Source of the DNA: Melieria omissa | Taxonomy: Eukaryota > Arthropoda > Insecta > Diptera > Ulidiidae | Direction of reading: 5' to 3' | Assembly (NCBI GenBank): GCA_963971225.1 | Contig: OZ020270.1 | Location: 70,138,432-70,202,431, forward strand | Length of the DNA stretch: 64,000 nt | In this document: positions 32,152-42,710 of the stretch, piece by piece | Layout of the letters: each line of letters opens with the position of its first letter | Position numbering within the stretch: the stretch's first letter is position 1 | Made by a program: the position numbers and the translations under genes | Notes under the pieces: model-generated | The model's input: only the letters and a program-made list of their open reading frames with translations | Database searches by the model: none | Told to the model about the DNA's origin: nothing

Positions 32152-33442
32152 CAGGGGTTTCTAACAAGAGGTGTTATTTTGAATCATCCGGTATTTCGGT
32201 AGCTGTCACTTTTGAAGCTTTTATTCTTTGACATTTGACAAGTAGAAACTACGCTATTACTAAAAATGGAACGATACACGCTTCAACAACGCATTGAAAT
32301 TATTAAAATTCACTACAAAAATGGTGACAATCTTGCAGTCACAGTTCGCAAAACTAAAGCATGTTTGGGTCGTCGTGAAGCACCTTGTCGGACCGCAATA
32401 CAGAAATTGGTGGAAAAATTCGTGCTGTTGGGACAAGTTAGTGATGTGAAGAATAAAACCCGTGCACGTCGCTCAAGAACAACTGAGAATATTGCTGCTG
32501 TAGCCCAAAGTGTTGAAGAAAACCCAGGTTTGTCGATTCCTCGTCGTTCTTTGGAATTGGGCATTCCAAAAACGTTATTACACCGTATTTTGCATAAAGA
32601 CTTGGGTCTTAAGGCTTATAAAGTTCAGTTAACACAAGAACTCAAGCCGACCGATCATCAACAACGTCGTGTCTTTGCTGACTGGGTCCTTGAAATGCAT
32701 GAAAATGATCCGGAATTCCATCGAAAAATCATCTTGAGTGATGAGGCCCATTTCCACCTCAGTGGCTACGTCAACAAGCAAAATTGTCGCATCTGGGGCT
32801 CGGAAAACCCAAGAATTATTGTTGAGAAGCCTCTTCATCCTCAACGTGTGACTGTTTGGTGCGGTTTATGGTCCGGCGGGGTCATTGGAGCTTACTTTTT
32901 CGAAAATGAGGTTGAATCAACAGTTACGGTGAATGCATTGCGCTATCGAGAGATGATTAATGATTTTTTATGGTCGGAGTTGGATGGTATTGATTTGGAC
33001 AACGTTTACTTTCAACAAGACGGCGCTACGTGCCACACAAGCAACGAAACCATTGCTCTTTTACGGGAAAAGTTTCCGGACCGTGTTATCTCTGGAAGAG
33101 GTGATCACAATTGGCCACCGAAATCTTGTGATTTAACAACTTGCGACTTCTTCCTTTGGAGCCACGTGAAAGATAAGGTGTACGCCAACAGCCCAGCGTC
33201 GATTCAAGACCTCAAAGATAGAATTCATGAGGCTATCGAGGACATAGGGCAGCCACTTTGCGATTTGGTTATGGAAAATTTCATGAAAAGGATACGGTCC
33301 TGTAAGCGTGGTCACCACGACCATATGGCTGATGTTGTTTTTCATTATTAACGGCATACATTCCTGTTTGTTATGAAATAAACATCCGATCATTTATCTC
33401 AAAAAATGGCATTTTTCTTTGAATACCAAAATAACACCCCTG
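32152..33442 (+). mobile_element. DD41D (rosa-type) Tc1/mariner element, coding-intact
   Basis: TA at 32150-32151 and 33443-33444. Right end reversed is CAGGGGTGTTATTTTGGTAT; left end is CAGGGGTTTCTAACAAGAGG followed by GTGTTATTTTGAAT, so the left TIR carries a ~13-bp interruption. One full-length transposase lies between. 1291 bp, about the usual size. Confidence 0.88.
32266..33351 (+). CDS. DD41D Tc1/mariner (rosa-type) transposase
   Basis: 361 residues from ATG 32266, no stop or frameshift. The N-terminus (MERYTLQQRIEIIKIHY; later TENIAAVAQSVEENPGLSI) holds helix-turn-helix DNA-binding segments. The catalytic core has IILSDEAHFHL (first Asp, residue ~160), YFQQDGATCH (second Asp, ~251) and LTTCDFFLW (third Asp, ~293). 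Exactly 41 residues separate the second and third Asp, the hallmark of the DD41D group named from Ceratitis rosa. It cuts and pastes the element at TA. The usual Pro in the LTP-DFFLW block is Thr here. With both ends at TA it may be recent; the interrupted left TIR could still impair mobility. Confidence 0.92.
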   Translation: MERYTLQQRIEIIKIHYKNGDNLAVTVRKTKACLGRREAPCRTAIQKLVEKFVLLGQVSDVKNKTRARRSRTTENIAAVAQSVEENPGLSIPRRSLELGIPKTLLHRILHKDLGLKAYKVQLTQELKPTDHQQRRVFADWVLEMHENDPEFHRKIILSDEAHFHLSGYVNKQNCRIWGSENPRIIVEKPLHPQRVTVWCGLWSGGVIGAYFFENEVESTVTVNALRYREMINDFLWSELDGIDLDNVYFQQDGATCHTSNETIALLREKFPDRVISGRGDHNWPPKSCDLTTCDFFLWSHVKDKVYANSPASIQDLKDRIHEAIEDIGQPLCDLVMENFMKRIRSCKRGHHDHMADVVFHY

Positions 33443-33444
33443 TA

Positions 33445-34829
33445 TATATATAAAAATGAAACGTGGTTCGTTCGGCTGCTTAAAACTTGAAAACGACTGG
33501 ACCAACTTGGATACTTTCTTCGGCGGGTTTGTTCGAAATTGTTACGTGAAGGTTTAGGAAAAAAGAGAAGTCGGGAAAACGGGGCATGGCACCACCAGAA
33601 TACATGTTTAGACAGTAACTTTGGAACCATAGGCCACACATCAATTAAATTTAGTACAAACTTACTATTTAATCATGTCCTTCGCCCAAGGGAATGGGGT
33701 GGGTATTGAACAAAGGGGTGTGGCACCGCCCATACAACTCAAATCTTTTAAATGGAATAGCTTCGGAATTGTAAGTCGCACATCATTGAAATTTGGTATG
33801 ACATCGTCCTATAGAATTGTCATTCTACTGATGGGCGTTGAATAAGGGGCGTGGCAAATTTTGTATGCAGCAGAACTGTAAGTCGTACACCAATGAAACT
33901 TGGCATGAACCTACCATTTAATCATATTTTTCGATAGAGGGAATGGGGCGGGTATTTAACAAGGGGGTGTGACATCGCCCATACAACTCAAATCTTTTAA
34001 ATAGAATAGCTTTGGAGTTGTAAGCCGCACAGTATTGAAATTTGGTGTACCGTCGTTCCATAGATGTGTCATTCTACTGATGAAATTTGATCGGCGTTGG
34101 TCAAGGGGCGAGTCACATTTTTTATGATCCAACAGTTAAGCAGTACACACACACATCAGTGAAACTTGGTACGAACTTTCCACTTAGTAGCACAATTCGA
34201 CTAGAAGAAAGCTGTGAGCATTGGACAAGAGGGCGTGGTACCGCCTCCATTTTTATATACATAGATTGTTTGCCCTAATTGACTGACTGATTGATTGATT
34301 GATTGATTCATCAACGCTCAACCCAAGCCGCTGAAGCTAAAAACATGAAATTTGAACTGCAGATACATCTTGAAAAATGAACCTCCGCTAAGACGGGATT
34401 TTTTGAAATTCGGGGTGTAAAGGGGCAAAACATATGTTCAAGAGACATATTGATTTCGAACTTCCTGAAAATACTCTAAACCAAAAATAATTCGACACGT
34501 ATTTTATAATTTTTCGAAAATTTGAATTAATTTTTTTCAAAATTTAACTGGACCAATAATGGGTTAAGATTTGTTTAAGGGTGGTCGAAATCGGCCTATT
34601 GACTTCAAAAATTGTAAAAATACTTGAAATAAAAAAAAATAAAAAACGCGTTTCTCATTATTTTCAAAATCGAATCGGTTAAAAGTATGTATGGAGAAAC
34701 AAATTAGCCTTTTGACTTCAAACTTGGTGAAAGTACTTCAAATGTAAAATAACTCGGCGTCAACAATGCGTTAAAAATTTGTATCGGGTGAAAAAAGAGC
34801 TTGCGTGCGAAGCTGCGGGGCCCAGCTAG
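33445..34829 (+). mobile_element. Non-autonomous Helitron-like element
   Basis: Begins in TATATATAAAAATGAAACGT, a start I associate with fly Helitrons. It ends GCTGCGGGGCCCAGC-TAG at 34812-34829, a short hairpin (GCTG/CAGC) before CTAG followed by T. No inverted repeats or target duplication. It lies directly against the right TA of the DD41D element. No Rep or helicase. Identification rests on the ends only. Confidence 0.6.
33696..34180 (+). repeat. 249-bp tandem repeat inside the Helitron-like element
   Basis: Units start GGGGTGGGTATTGAACAA (33696) and GGGGCGGGTATTTAACAA (33945), each followed by CATACAACTCAAATCTTTTA. About two copies, plus a degenerate third beginning. Confidence 0.75.
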
Positions 34830-34989
34830 TAAATAATAAAAATGAAATAATATAATAATTAATTTAATATAATTATGAAACCTAATACTAAAGAACTAAC
34901 AGTAAAAATAATACAAAAAATTTCTAACAATAATAATGACATGAAATATTTAATACTTTTTCTTAAAGAATTTAACTTGTATTTTTCCT
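34830..34989. other. AT-rich spacer
   Basis: No coding signal; leads into the repeat shared with 53112-53400. Confidence 0.4.
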
Positions 34990-36097
34990 CTACATTGCAA
35001 CTCTGCATTAGGAAATAGTTCAAACTCGTCAACACTGTTTCTTGCTGCACTAAAAACGGCAAACTCAATGAGACATGAACTGAAGAAAAAAGCAACTGAA
35101 TATCTGTTGCCTTTAGCGTATGAAATAATTTATTCCTGCTTTTTGTTGGTACGGGTTACAATCAAAATTACTTATAGCCTATTTCCACTGAGCGCTTAAA
35201 TGTATTTAAGGGCTCTGTTAAGTTTGACAACTGTCAAGCGTTTCCACCGAAACTGAGTTAACTCCAAAAGCTTGTTTTTGTTGACATTTTCATTTGGAAA
35301 AATCAAATTCTGCATTTATTTCTGGGCAGCCCCAGCTATACCCATCGCCTCCATCTCCTTATATACGTATGTGTGGTTTCTTGTAGCCTCTCTGGTATAT
35401 GAAAACCAATCCGTTTTCCTTCTCAATAGTCTAGGAATGTCTGCGTTTTCATATTTGTGAAAACTTACCAATTTATTTATTTTTTTTATCAATTTATTTA
35501 TCATTTGTCAATGTCTATTTCATTTGTGAAAGTTGTCGGCTGTTTGATATCAGAGCTGTCTGATTTTTTAATGTCAAAAGGGTTCATGAGAAATTCCACG
35601 TTTTTTATTTTCTTTTCCAGCATTTATTATTGGAAAATAAAAGATGTTTTGACTTTGATTATGACAGATAATATGTATTTTTACGAAAAATGCAGTGAAA
35701 AGTGATTGTCTTGGCAAACAATCGACCACAACGAACGCAATTCAAATCCCTTCTCTCGTTTGTGTTCGTACGTCTCTTGCAGCACCTGAAAGCATGCTAT
35801 CAAAATTTGTACATTTGTGAATATTGCTCCCGCTTTTAACATACAATTTTCTGTTAGACGTCTGTAAATGGCAAAACTGAGTTAACTCAGTTTTGAAAGT
35901 GAGTTCACGCACTTTGATACAAAAACAATTGTATGGGAATTTGAGAATTTAAATGCGATGTCAAACTGCAGTTAAGCGTAAACTGCAGTTAAGGCCCAGT
36001 GGAAATAGGCTATTAGACCAGTAAAATATGGTAGTTCGCAACGCTTTATTTATAGGAAATAAGAAAAGTTATCACTTCAAGATGCAAACAATTGACT
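34990..36097 (+). repeat. Unclassified repeat, copy A (split by a MITE)
   Basis: 34990-35171 and 36016-36097 match, inverted, 53400-53112: e.g. CGTATGAAATAATTTATT and AATAAGAAAAGTTATCACTT. Copy B is continuous where copy A carries the MITE. No protein family recognised. Confidence 0.75.
35175..36012. mobile_element. 838-bp MITE with TTA target duplication (Harbinger-like)
   Basis: Ends TAGCCTATTTCCACTG (35175) and mirror CAGTGGAAATAGGCTA (36012), flanked by TTA on both sides (35172-35174, 36013-36015). The empty site in copy B (about 53208) has one TTA. A 3-bp TWA duplication is typical of PIF/Harbinger. No transposase. Confidence 0.78.
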
Positions 36098-36099
36098 GG

Positions 36100-36394
36100 T
36101 AACGAATTCATACAGGTGATAGCGTTAGGGCAGCAACAAAATTGAAATGTATTTTGTTTTTTTTTCTGGGTTTGGATTATCAAAATCAGCCAGTCAGAAT
36201 AAAGCTTGCTTTTTTCATTTTTAAACTGTCACAGTTTTACACAAGCATTTTGACAATCTAGACCTTTTCCACCACAAAAAAAATGAAATCAGCTGATTCA
36301 ACGAGGTCACCTGTATTAATTCGCCTTGGTAATATCCAAACAATGATTTTTTAGCCCAACATTCCAGTGATATATAGTTGTTAAATGAAATATA
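36100..36394. other. Short region with ATACAGGTGA inverted pair
   Basis: ATACAGGTGA (36111) faces TCACCTGTAT (36306) with AATTC on both outer sides; a possible ~200-bp MITE, not firmly bounded. Otherwise nothing. Confidence 0.35.
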
Positions 36395-36504
36395 GTGTTG
36401 TGTAGGTAGGTAGGTAGGTAGTGGTGGCAGCTCTCATATGAGAGCTCACTTAGGCCAAGCTAGGCCCATTGTGGTACCACAGGATCTCTAACCCCTTTTT
36501 GTTG

Positions 36505-37749
36505 TTAAGATGTCTCGAACCAGCCCGAACCGGTGATGAAGCGTATTAGGCCCTTGGCGTCAACCTCCGATAAGTCCGCGAGGTTGGCTGTATGGTAAAA
36601 CCCTAGATGTTTCTTCCGTTTCCTGCAAAGAGCGGGACAAGTACAAAGAAGGTGGAGAATTGTTTCTTCCTCCTCTATGTCTCTGCAGCTTCTGCAGAAG
36701 TCGTTGGCCAGGTGGCCCAGCCCTAATCTGGTAGCGTGGCTGCCAAGGATGCAGTGACCAGTGATGACTCCGACAACAACCCTGAGCGTGCCCCTATTGA
36801 GGTTTAGCAGACTTTTGGTGCGCTTCCAGTCCAGCTTTGGCCAGATCTGTTGCGCTGTCTTGCCTGTCTCCGAGGTTGCCCATGCATTGTTAGCGGGTTT
36901 TCTCATCGCTTCCTCTATCCCTAGCTTGCAGGTACTCAATGGAATACCTAAGCCGGCGAGTTCTGAGGATAGCTCCTTGGTCGTTCCTTGTCTAGCCAGT
37001 TCGTCTGCCCTGCAGTTCCGCGGGATATCTCTGTGACCAGGCACCCATATGAGTTGGATTTTAAGCTGCTCTGCCATCTCATCAAGAGATTTGCGGCAGC
37101 TGATCACTGTTTTTGATGTCAGAACATGATACCCTAGGGCCCTGATAGCCGCTTGGCTGTCAGAGAGAATGCTAATATCTCGCCTAGAGACACTGCCCTC
37201 TTTGATCCAATTCAGGGCAGCTTCAATGGCTGAAACCTCTGCTTGAAACACGCTACAATGGTCCGGCAGTCTAAAGGAGTAATTTATACTAAGTGAGTCT
37301 GAGAAGACGCCTCCACCCACAGCTCTGTTTAACTTGGAGCCGTCGGTGTAGATCTGGTATGAGTTCCCTATTAGGGATGCTGAGCTTTCCTCCCAGTTGT
37401 TCCTATCTGGAATGGTGCTAGTGAACTTTTTGTTAAAAAGGAATTGGGGTGGTGAAGAATCCAGTTCCTCGAACTCCTTTAAGCGAGTAAGTATCCTGGC
37501 ATGTCCCTTGGTAGACTCCGACCATTGGCAGGTAGCCCGTAGTCTATGGCTTGTTATAGCCGCTGATTTCCTGCAGTGTAGGTCTAGCGGAATAAGGTGA
37601 AGCAGGGTTGGCGTTGTTCTAAGAGCGCCCGTGATGATGACGCAGGCTGCCCTTTGAACTTTCCGAAGGTGTTGGAGGAGCAGTGTTTTTTCCAAAGCGT
37701 TCCACCATATCATATATTTGTAAACCCAGTGCGTCATGTTTGGCTTCAA
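36505..37749 (-). pseudogene. LINE-5 thumb region, RNase H and C-terminal zinc motif
   Basis: One 414-codon frame. After RT-tail sequences (LRKVQRAACVIITGAL) it has QIYTDGSKLN (first Asp, about 37345), VFQAEVSAIEAAL (Glu, about 37240), ILSDSQAAIRAL (Asp, about 37160), VPGHRDIPRNCRADELAR (Asp, about 36995) and CRSCRDIEEEETILHLLCTC (zinc motif, about 36680). The RNase H looks catalytically complete. It is separated from RT by a frameshift at about 37750. Confidence 0.88.
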
Positions 37750-37752
37750 ACC

Positions 37753-38605
37753 CTAGGTTTTCCCCAGTGCCTTTTTGCAGGTGTATAAGGCAATCGTTGC
37801 CTTTTTGACCCTATTGAGGATGTTTGGTTTCCAGCTCAATCTCTTGTCAAAAATGATTCCAAGGAATTGTGCCTCATTCTTGAAAGGGATCTCCGTGTTG
37901 TTTAATGATAGAGGAGGTATGGGTGGGGGTTTGTACTTCCTCGTGAAGAGGACAACCTCTGTCTTCCCAGGGTTGCTTCCTAATCCTCGACCAGTAACCC
38001 AGCCGTTGACCTTGTTTAGCAATACCTGCATTAACATAGATCTCTGATCGAGTTGAGAAACTTGCCCGAGACAGTGAGAACTATATCTGCATACGCCATC
38101 ACTTTGCCGCAACCCCCTCCCAGGGACTGGAGCAGTTCGTTAACTACCAGGTTCCAAAGGAGGGGGAGAGGACTCCGCCCCTGCTCACCCCTCTCGAGGT
38201 AGAAGAGTCGCCCAGTTCAGCGCAGATAATTCTGCTCTGCAGAAGATTATCCACCCAGTTCACCAGGCTACTCTCCACACCAAGCCTGGCGAGCGCGCCC
38301 GTGACGGCTGTAAACTCGACGTTATTGAAAGCCCCCTCTATGTCCAGGAAAGTTGCTAAGGTGTATTCTTTGTGTTCGAGTGATTTCTCGATCGTGTGGG
38401 TCAATGAATGTAGAGCTGTATCTACAGATTTACCCTGAATGTAGGCATGCTGACTATTTGAAATCAGATCCTGCCTAATCGTTTGTCGTAAGTGCAGATC
38501 CAGCAGTCTTTCTAATGTTTTTAAAAGAAATGAAGAAAGGCTTATGGGTCTGTAATCCTTAGGGCTAGTGTGAGAACTTTTGCCCGCTTTGGGGATGAAA
38601 ACCAC
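37753..38605 (-). pseudogene. LINE-5 reverse transcriptase, duplication copy 1 side
   Basis: Minus strand: MVFIPKAGKSSHTSPKDYRP, HAYIQGKSVDTALHSL, FLDIEGAFNNVEF, GVSRGGVLSP and, near 38100-38085, the active site reading AYADIV: one Asp codon of YADD has been deleted (copy 2 keeps both). After GKFLNS the frame is broken at 38032-38038 by TAACATA, which looks like a mariner excision footprint (TA + 3 bp + TA). The following frame (38037-37753) carries LGIIFDKRLSWKPN. Confidence 0.88.
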
Positions 38606-39169
38606 CCGTAATTTGCGCCAGTGCTCTGGTATGTAGTTTAAGCCAATACTGGCTGAGAATATTGAATTGAGGAGTGTTAAGATTAACGGTCCGGCATGTT
38701 GGAGTTGTGCTGGGAATATGCCATCTGGTCCTGGTGATTTAAACGGGTGGAAACCGGCAATTGCCCATTTAATTTTTTCAATCGATACAATACTATTTAT
38801 AGGGGCAACACAGTTAGTGCTGGCCTGAGTTCCTAGCAGCCTGTCATGTTGGCTGATCGGAATGTGGGTATTTGTAAGAAGTGCAAGTGCTTCACCTTCT
38901 GATGATGTCCAAGAACCATCGGGGTTTTGTAAGGCACTTGGAATAAAGGAGGAAGAGGCAAGTAGTTTCCTGAGTCTAGCAGTCTCGGAGACACTTTCAA
39001 TATTACCGCAGAAATCGCTCCAAGAGCTTCTCTTGGCCTCTCTGAGGCTTTTCTTATAGGACCTGAGGGATTCTTTATAAAAATCCCAGTCTTCTTCAGT
39101 TTTTGTCCTCCTTGCTCTATTAAAAAGAGTCCTAGAGTGTTTCCTAAGCTCCCTAAGATCATGGTTCCA

Positions 39170-39475
39170 CTAAGGGGGTTTGTATTTCCCTCTGGTCATG
39201 TACGGGCAGGCGAGGTCCTGAGCCTTAGAAAATGCTAGAGTGAGTTGATTAACAGCCGATTCTAGCATCGTTTGGGTGTCTATTTCAGAGATTTGAATCG
39301 TTTTGATGTGCCTATCCACTGTGCGGGTAAATAACTCCCAATTTGTTTTCCTGCGGTTGTTTACTGGTTTGACCCTCCGGGGGTCGCTGTCAAGAGTGAA
39401 CTCTATATACCTATGGTCGGAAAAAGAGTGTTCGTTGGGGACCCTCCAGTTCCTAACCCTATCGGCTATATTCAC
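39170..39475 (-). pseudogene. LINE-5 endonuclease C-terminal part, copy 1
   Basis: Reads RVRNWRVPNEHSFSDHRYIE, with the catalytic Ser-Asp-His. The rest of the endonuclease (CDANAHH, LLVCNIGRTPT) is upstream across the SINE at 39885-40015. Downstream 39162-38833 is the EN-RT linker frame. A further copy is at 41397-41702. Confidence 0.8.
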
Positions 39476-39530
39476 AGAGGCAAGGGTGAGGTCTAGAACT
39501 TCTTCCCTATTCCTGGTTATAAAAGTGGGA

Positions 39531-39881
39531 AAAATAATAATAATAATTAATAATAATAATAATTGATTGGCACGACAGCCCGCTTACGCGAGACTAAGGC
39601 CTAGCTTCCCGCAACCATCCGTGTTGTGCGTGTGAATTTTGTACGCGGGTGGAAGGGACCTACAGTTTTATGCCGGTTCCGAACGGCAGGTTGGGAGCTT
39701 TTTCATAGGCAATTTTTACTCTCAGAGGTTTGCCATTTCCAGCTGAGAGGACAGCCACCGAAAGAGAAAACGAGTTTCCCGTTATTTTTTTAGGTGTTAC
39801 TACATGCAGTATTCGATCTTGCGTCGCTCTGCATGCGACTCGTTGGACCGCGCACTAACCAACTGAGCCACGGCGGCTGCT
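39531..39881 (-). mobile_element. tRNA-derived SINE, copy 1
   Basis: On the minus strand the head is GCAGCCGCCGTGGCTCAGTT, with a pol III A box (TGGCTCAGTTGG, about 39869-39858) and a B box region (GATCGAATACTGC, about 39817). An unrelated body follows, then an (ATT)n tail at 39531-39565. GTGGGA at 39525-39530 and 39882-39887 is the target duplication. It interrupts the LINE-5 endonuclease codons after GRTPT. Confidence 0.88.
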
Positions 39882-40128
39882 GTGGGAGTGCGCCCTATAT
39901 TGCACACAAGAAGGTTTGTGGTAGAAATGTAATCAAAAAGTGACTCACCTCTTTCGTTGATGATATCTGTGCTCCCCCAGATACAGTGGTGAGCGTTCGC
40001 GTCGCATCCAATCACGAGAACGGTGTTGGACTATGCGGCTTCAGTGACCAGATTCCTGACCGGATCCGGTGGTGGAGGCTCTGGATGGTCATGAGCCATG
40101 TAGCTGGACGCGATCCAGTGGCATTGTT

Positions 40129-40261
40129 GTTGTCGAAAGATTGGAAAAGCGTTGGAATGATTGTATCTCCCTAAAAGGGGACTATGTTGATGAATAAAAA
40201 CGAATTTTGGCAAAAAAATGTGTTTTAATTAGTTAGTCACACACATTATTGAACGAAGTGT
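40129..40261 (+). pseudogene. Mariner 3' terminal fragment at the duplication junction
   Basis: Reads the end of a mariner transposase, RLEKRWNDCISLKGDYVDE followed by stop (about 40140-40195). Then comes a 3' UTR and an inverted end finishing GAACGAAGTGT next to TA (40262-40263). No matching 5' end is present. It lies exactly between the two tandem copies. Confidence 0.85.
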
Positions 40262-42355
40262 TAGATCTCTGATCGAGTTGAGAAACTTGCCCGAGACAGT
40301 GAGAACTATATCGTCTGCATACGCCATCACTTTGCCGCAACCCCCTCCCAGGGACTGGAGCAGTTCGTTAACTACCAGGTTCCAAAGGAGGGGAGAGGAC
40401 TCCGCCCCTGCTCACCCCTCTCGAGGTAGAAGAGTCGCCCAGTTCAGCGCAGATAATTCTGCTCTGCAGAAGATTATCCACCCAGTTCACCAGGCTACTC
40501 TCCACACCAAGCCTGGCGAGCGCGCCCGTGACGGCTGTAAGCTCGACGTTATTGAAAGCCCCCTCTATGTCCAGGAAAGTTGCTAAGGTGTATTCTTTGT
40601 GTTCGAGTGATTTCTCGATCGTGTGGGTCAATGAATGTAGAGCTGTATCTACAGATTTACCCTGAATGTAGGCATGCTGACTATTTGAAATCAGATCCTG
40701 CCTAATCGTTTGTCGTAAGTGCAGATCCAGCAGTCTTTCTAATGTTTTTAAAAGAAATGAAGAAAGGCTTATGGGTCTGTAATCCTTAGGGCTAGTGTGA
40801 GAACTTTTGCCCGCTTTGGGGATGAAAACCACCCGTAATTTGCGCCAGTGCTCTGGTATGTAGTTTAAGCCAATACTGGCTGAGAATATTGAATTGAGGA
40901 GTGTTAAGATTAACGGTCCGGCATGTTGGAGTTGTGCTGGGAATATGCCATCTGGTCCTGGTGATTTAAACGGGTGGAAACCGGCAATTGCCCATTTAAT
41001 TTTTTCAATCGATACAATACTATTTATAGGGGCAACACAGTTAGAGCTGGCCTGAGTTCCTAGCAGCCTGTCATGTTGGCTGATCGGAATGTGGGTATTT
41101 GTAAGAAGTGCAAGTGCTTCACCTTCTGATGATGTCCAAGAACCATCGGGGTTTTGTAAGGCACTTGGAATAAAGGAGGAAGAGGCAAGTAGTTTCCTGA
41201 GTCTAGCAGTCTCGGAGACACTTTCAATATTACCGCAGAAATCGCTCCAAGAGCTTCTCTTGGCCTCTCTGAGGCTTTTCTTATAGGACCTGAGGGATTC
41301 TTTATAAAAATCCCAGTCTTCTTCAGTTTTTGTCCTCCTTGCTCTATTAAAAAGAGTCCTAGAGTGTTTCCTAAGCTCCCTAAGATCATGGTTCCACTAA
41401 GGGGGTTTGTATTTCCCTCTGGGCATGTACGGGCAGGCGAGGTCCTGAGCCTTAGAAAATGCTAGAGTGAGTTGATTAACAGCCGATTCTAGCATCGTTT
41501 GGGTGTCTATTTCAGAGATTTGAATCGTTTTGATGTGCCTATCCACTGTGCGGGTAAATAACTCCCAATTTGTTTTCTTGCGGTTGTTTACTGGTTTGAC
41601 CCTCCGGGGGTCGCTGTCAAGAGTGAACTCTATATACCTATGGTCGGAAAAAGAGTGTTCGTTGGGGACCCTCCAGTTCCTAACCCTATCGGCTATATTC
41701 ACAGAGGCAAGGGTGAGGTCTAGAACTTCTTCCCTATTCCTGGTTATAAAAGTGGGAAAAATAATAATAATAATTAATAATAATAATAATTGATTGGCAC
41801 GACAGCCCGCTTACGCGAGACTAAGGCCTAGCTTCCCGCAACCACCCGTGTTGTGCGTGTGAATTTTGTACGCGGGTGGAAGGGACCTACAGTTTTATGC
41901 CGGTTCCGAACGGCAGGTTGGGAGCTTTTTCATAGGCAATTTTTACTCTCAGAGGTTTGCAATTTCCAGCTGAGAGGACAGCCACCGAAAGAGAAAACGA
42001 GTTTCCCGTTATTTTTTTAGGTGTTACTACATGCAGTATTCGATCTTGCGTCGCTCTGCATGCGACTCGTTGGACCGCGCACTAACCAACTTAGCCACGG
42101 CGGCTGCTGTGGGAGTGCGCCCTATATTGCACACAAGAAGGTTTGTGGTAGAAATGTAATCAAAAAGTGACTCACCTCTTTCGTTGATGATATCTGTGCT
42201 CCCCCAGATACAGTGGTGAGCGTTCGCGTCGCATCCAATCACGAGAACGGTGTTGGACTATGCGGCTTCAGTGACCAGATTCCTGACCGGATCCGGTGGT
42301 GGAGGCTCTGGATGGTCATGAGCCATGTAGCTGGACGCGATCCAGTGGCATTGTT
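40262..42355 (-). repeat. Tandem duplication copy 2 within LINE-5
   Basis: Second copy of 38037-40128. It keeps the intact YADD codons (about 40320-40309), the RT frame 40832-40368, the linker 41389-41060 and endonuclease 41702-41397. Its far end continues into the unduplicated start of the endonuclease. Confidence 0.93.
41758..42108 (-). mobile_element. tRNA-derived SINE, copy 2
   Basis: Same insertion as copy 1, duplicated with its host LINE, with the same GTGGGA borders (41752-41757, 42109-42114). It counts as one insertion event. Confidence 0.88.
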
Positions 42356-42631
42356 AATTGTTAGGGAGATGGAGACCAAATCGTCGTTGCTGAAATTAGG
42401 GAGCAGATACGCATTTAGTGATTTCTTCACAAGGATACAGGATCTTGGTCTACCTGTGCTATTAGCATGGACCAGCCTGTAGTTTGTCGCTCCCAATCCA
42501 CAAACCTTGTTGGCTACAAGCCATGGTTCTTGGATGAGAGTGATGTCGTCCCCGCCTTTAGAAAGGCGGAGGAGTAGTGCAGCCGAAGCTGCTTTAGAGT
42601 GGTGGAGATTTATCTGAACTACTCGGACCAT
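42239..42631 (-). pseudogene. LINE-5 endonuclease N-terminal part
   Basis: Starts ATG at 42631 (MVRVVQINLHHSKAASAALL), then LIQEPW and YRLVHANSTGRPRSCI. After NNATGSR the frame shifts (about 42350) and CDANAHH reappears in another frame at 42230, with a stop between. ORF1 ends 80 bp upstream. Confidence 0.82.
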
Positions 42632-42710
42632 TGTCTGTTTCGCTCATTTCCACCTCCACCACAGTAGCGTCGAGGTCCTCGTCGGTTTCGGCGAGAAGCT
42701 CGGATTTCCT

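Larger units (their letters stand above)
38037..40128 (-). repeat. Tandem duplication copy 1 within LINE-5
   Basis: 2092 bp nearly identical to 40262-42355, in the same orientation. It includes part of RT, the linker, the endonuclease C-terminus (CDANAHHCIWGSTD, SFSDHRYIEF) and a SINE. Few differences are visible: a 3-bp deletion at the RT active site, a 1-bp insertion near 38160 and scattered substitutions. The duplication is therefore recent, or an assembly artefact. Confidence 0.93.

Noticed and set aside
39800..39884. A tRNA gene
   Set aside because: A and B boxes are present, but there is no cloverleaf-capable 3' half and the unit is repeated with a triplet tail and target duplications: a SINE.
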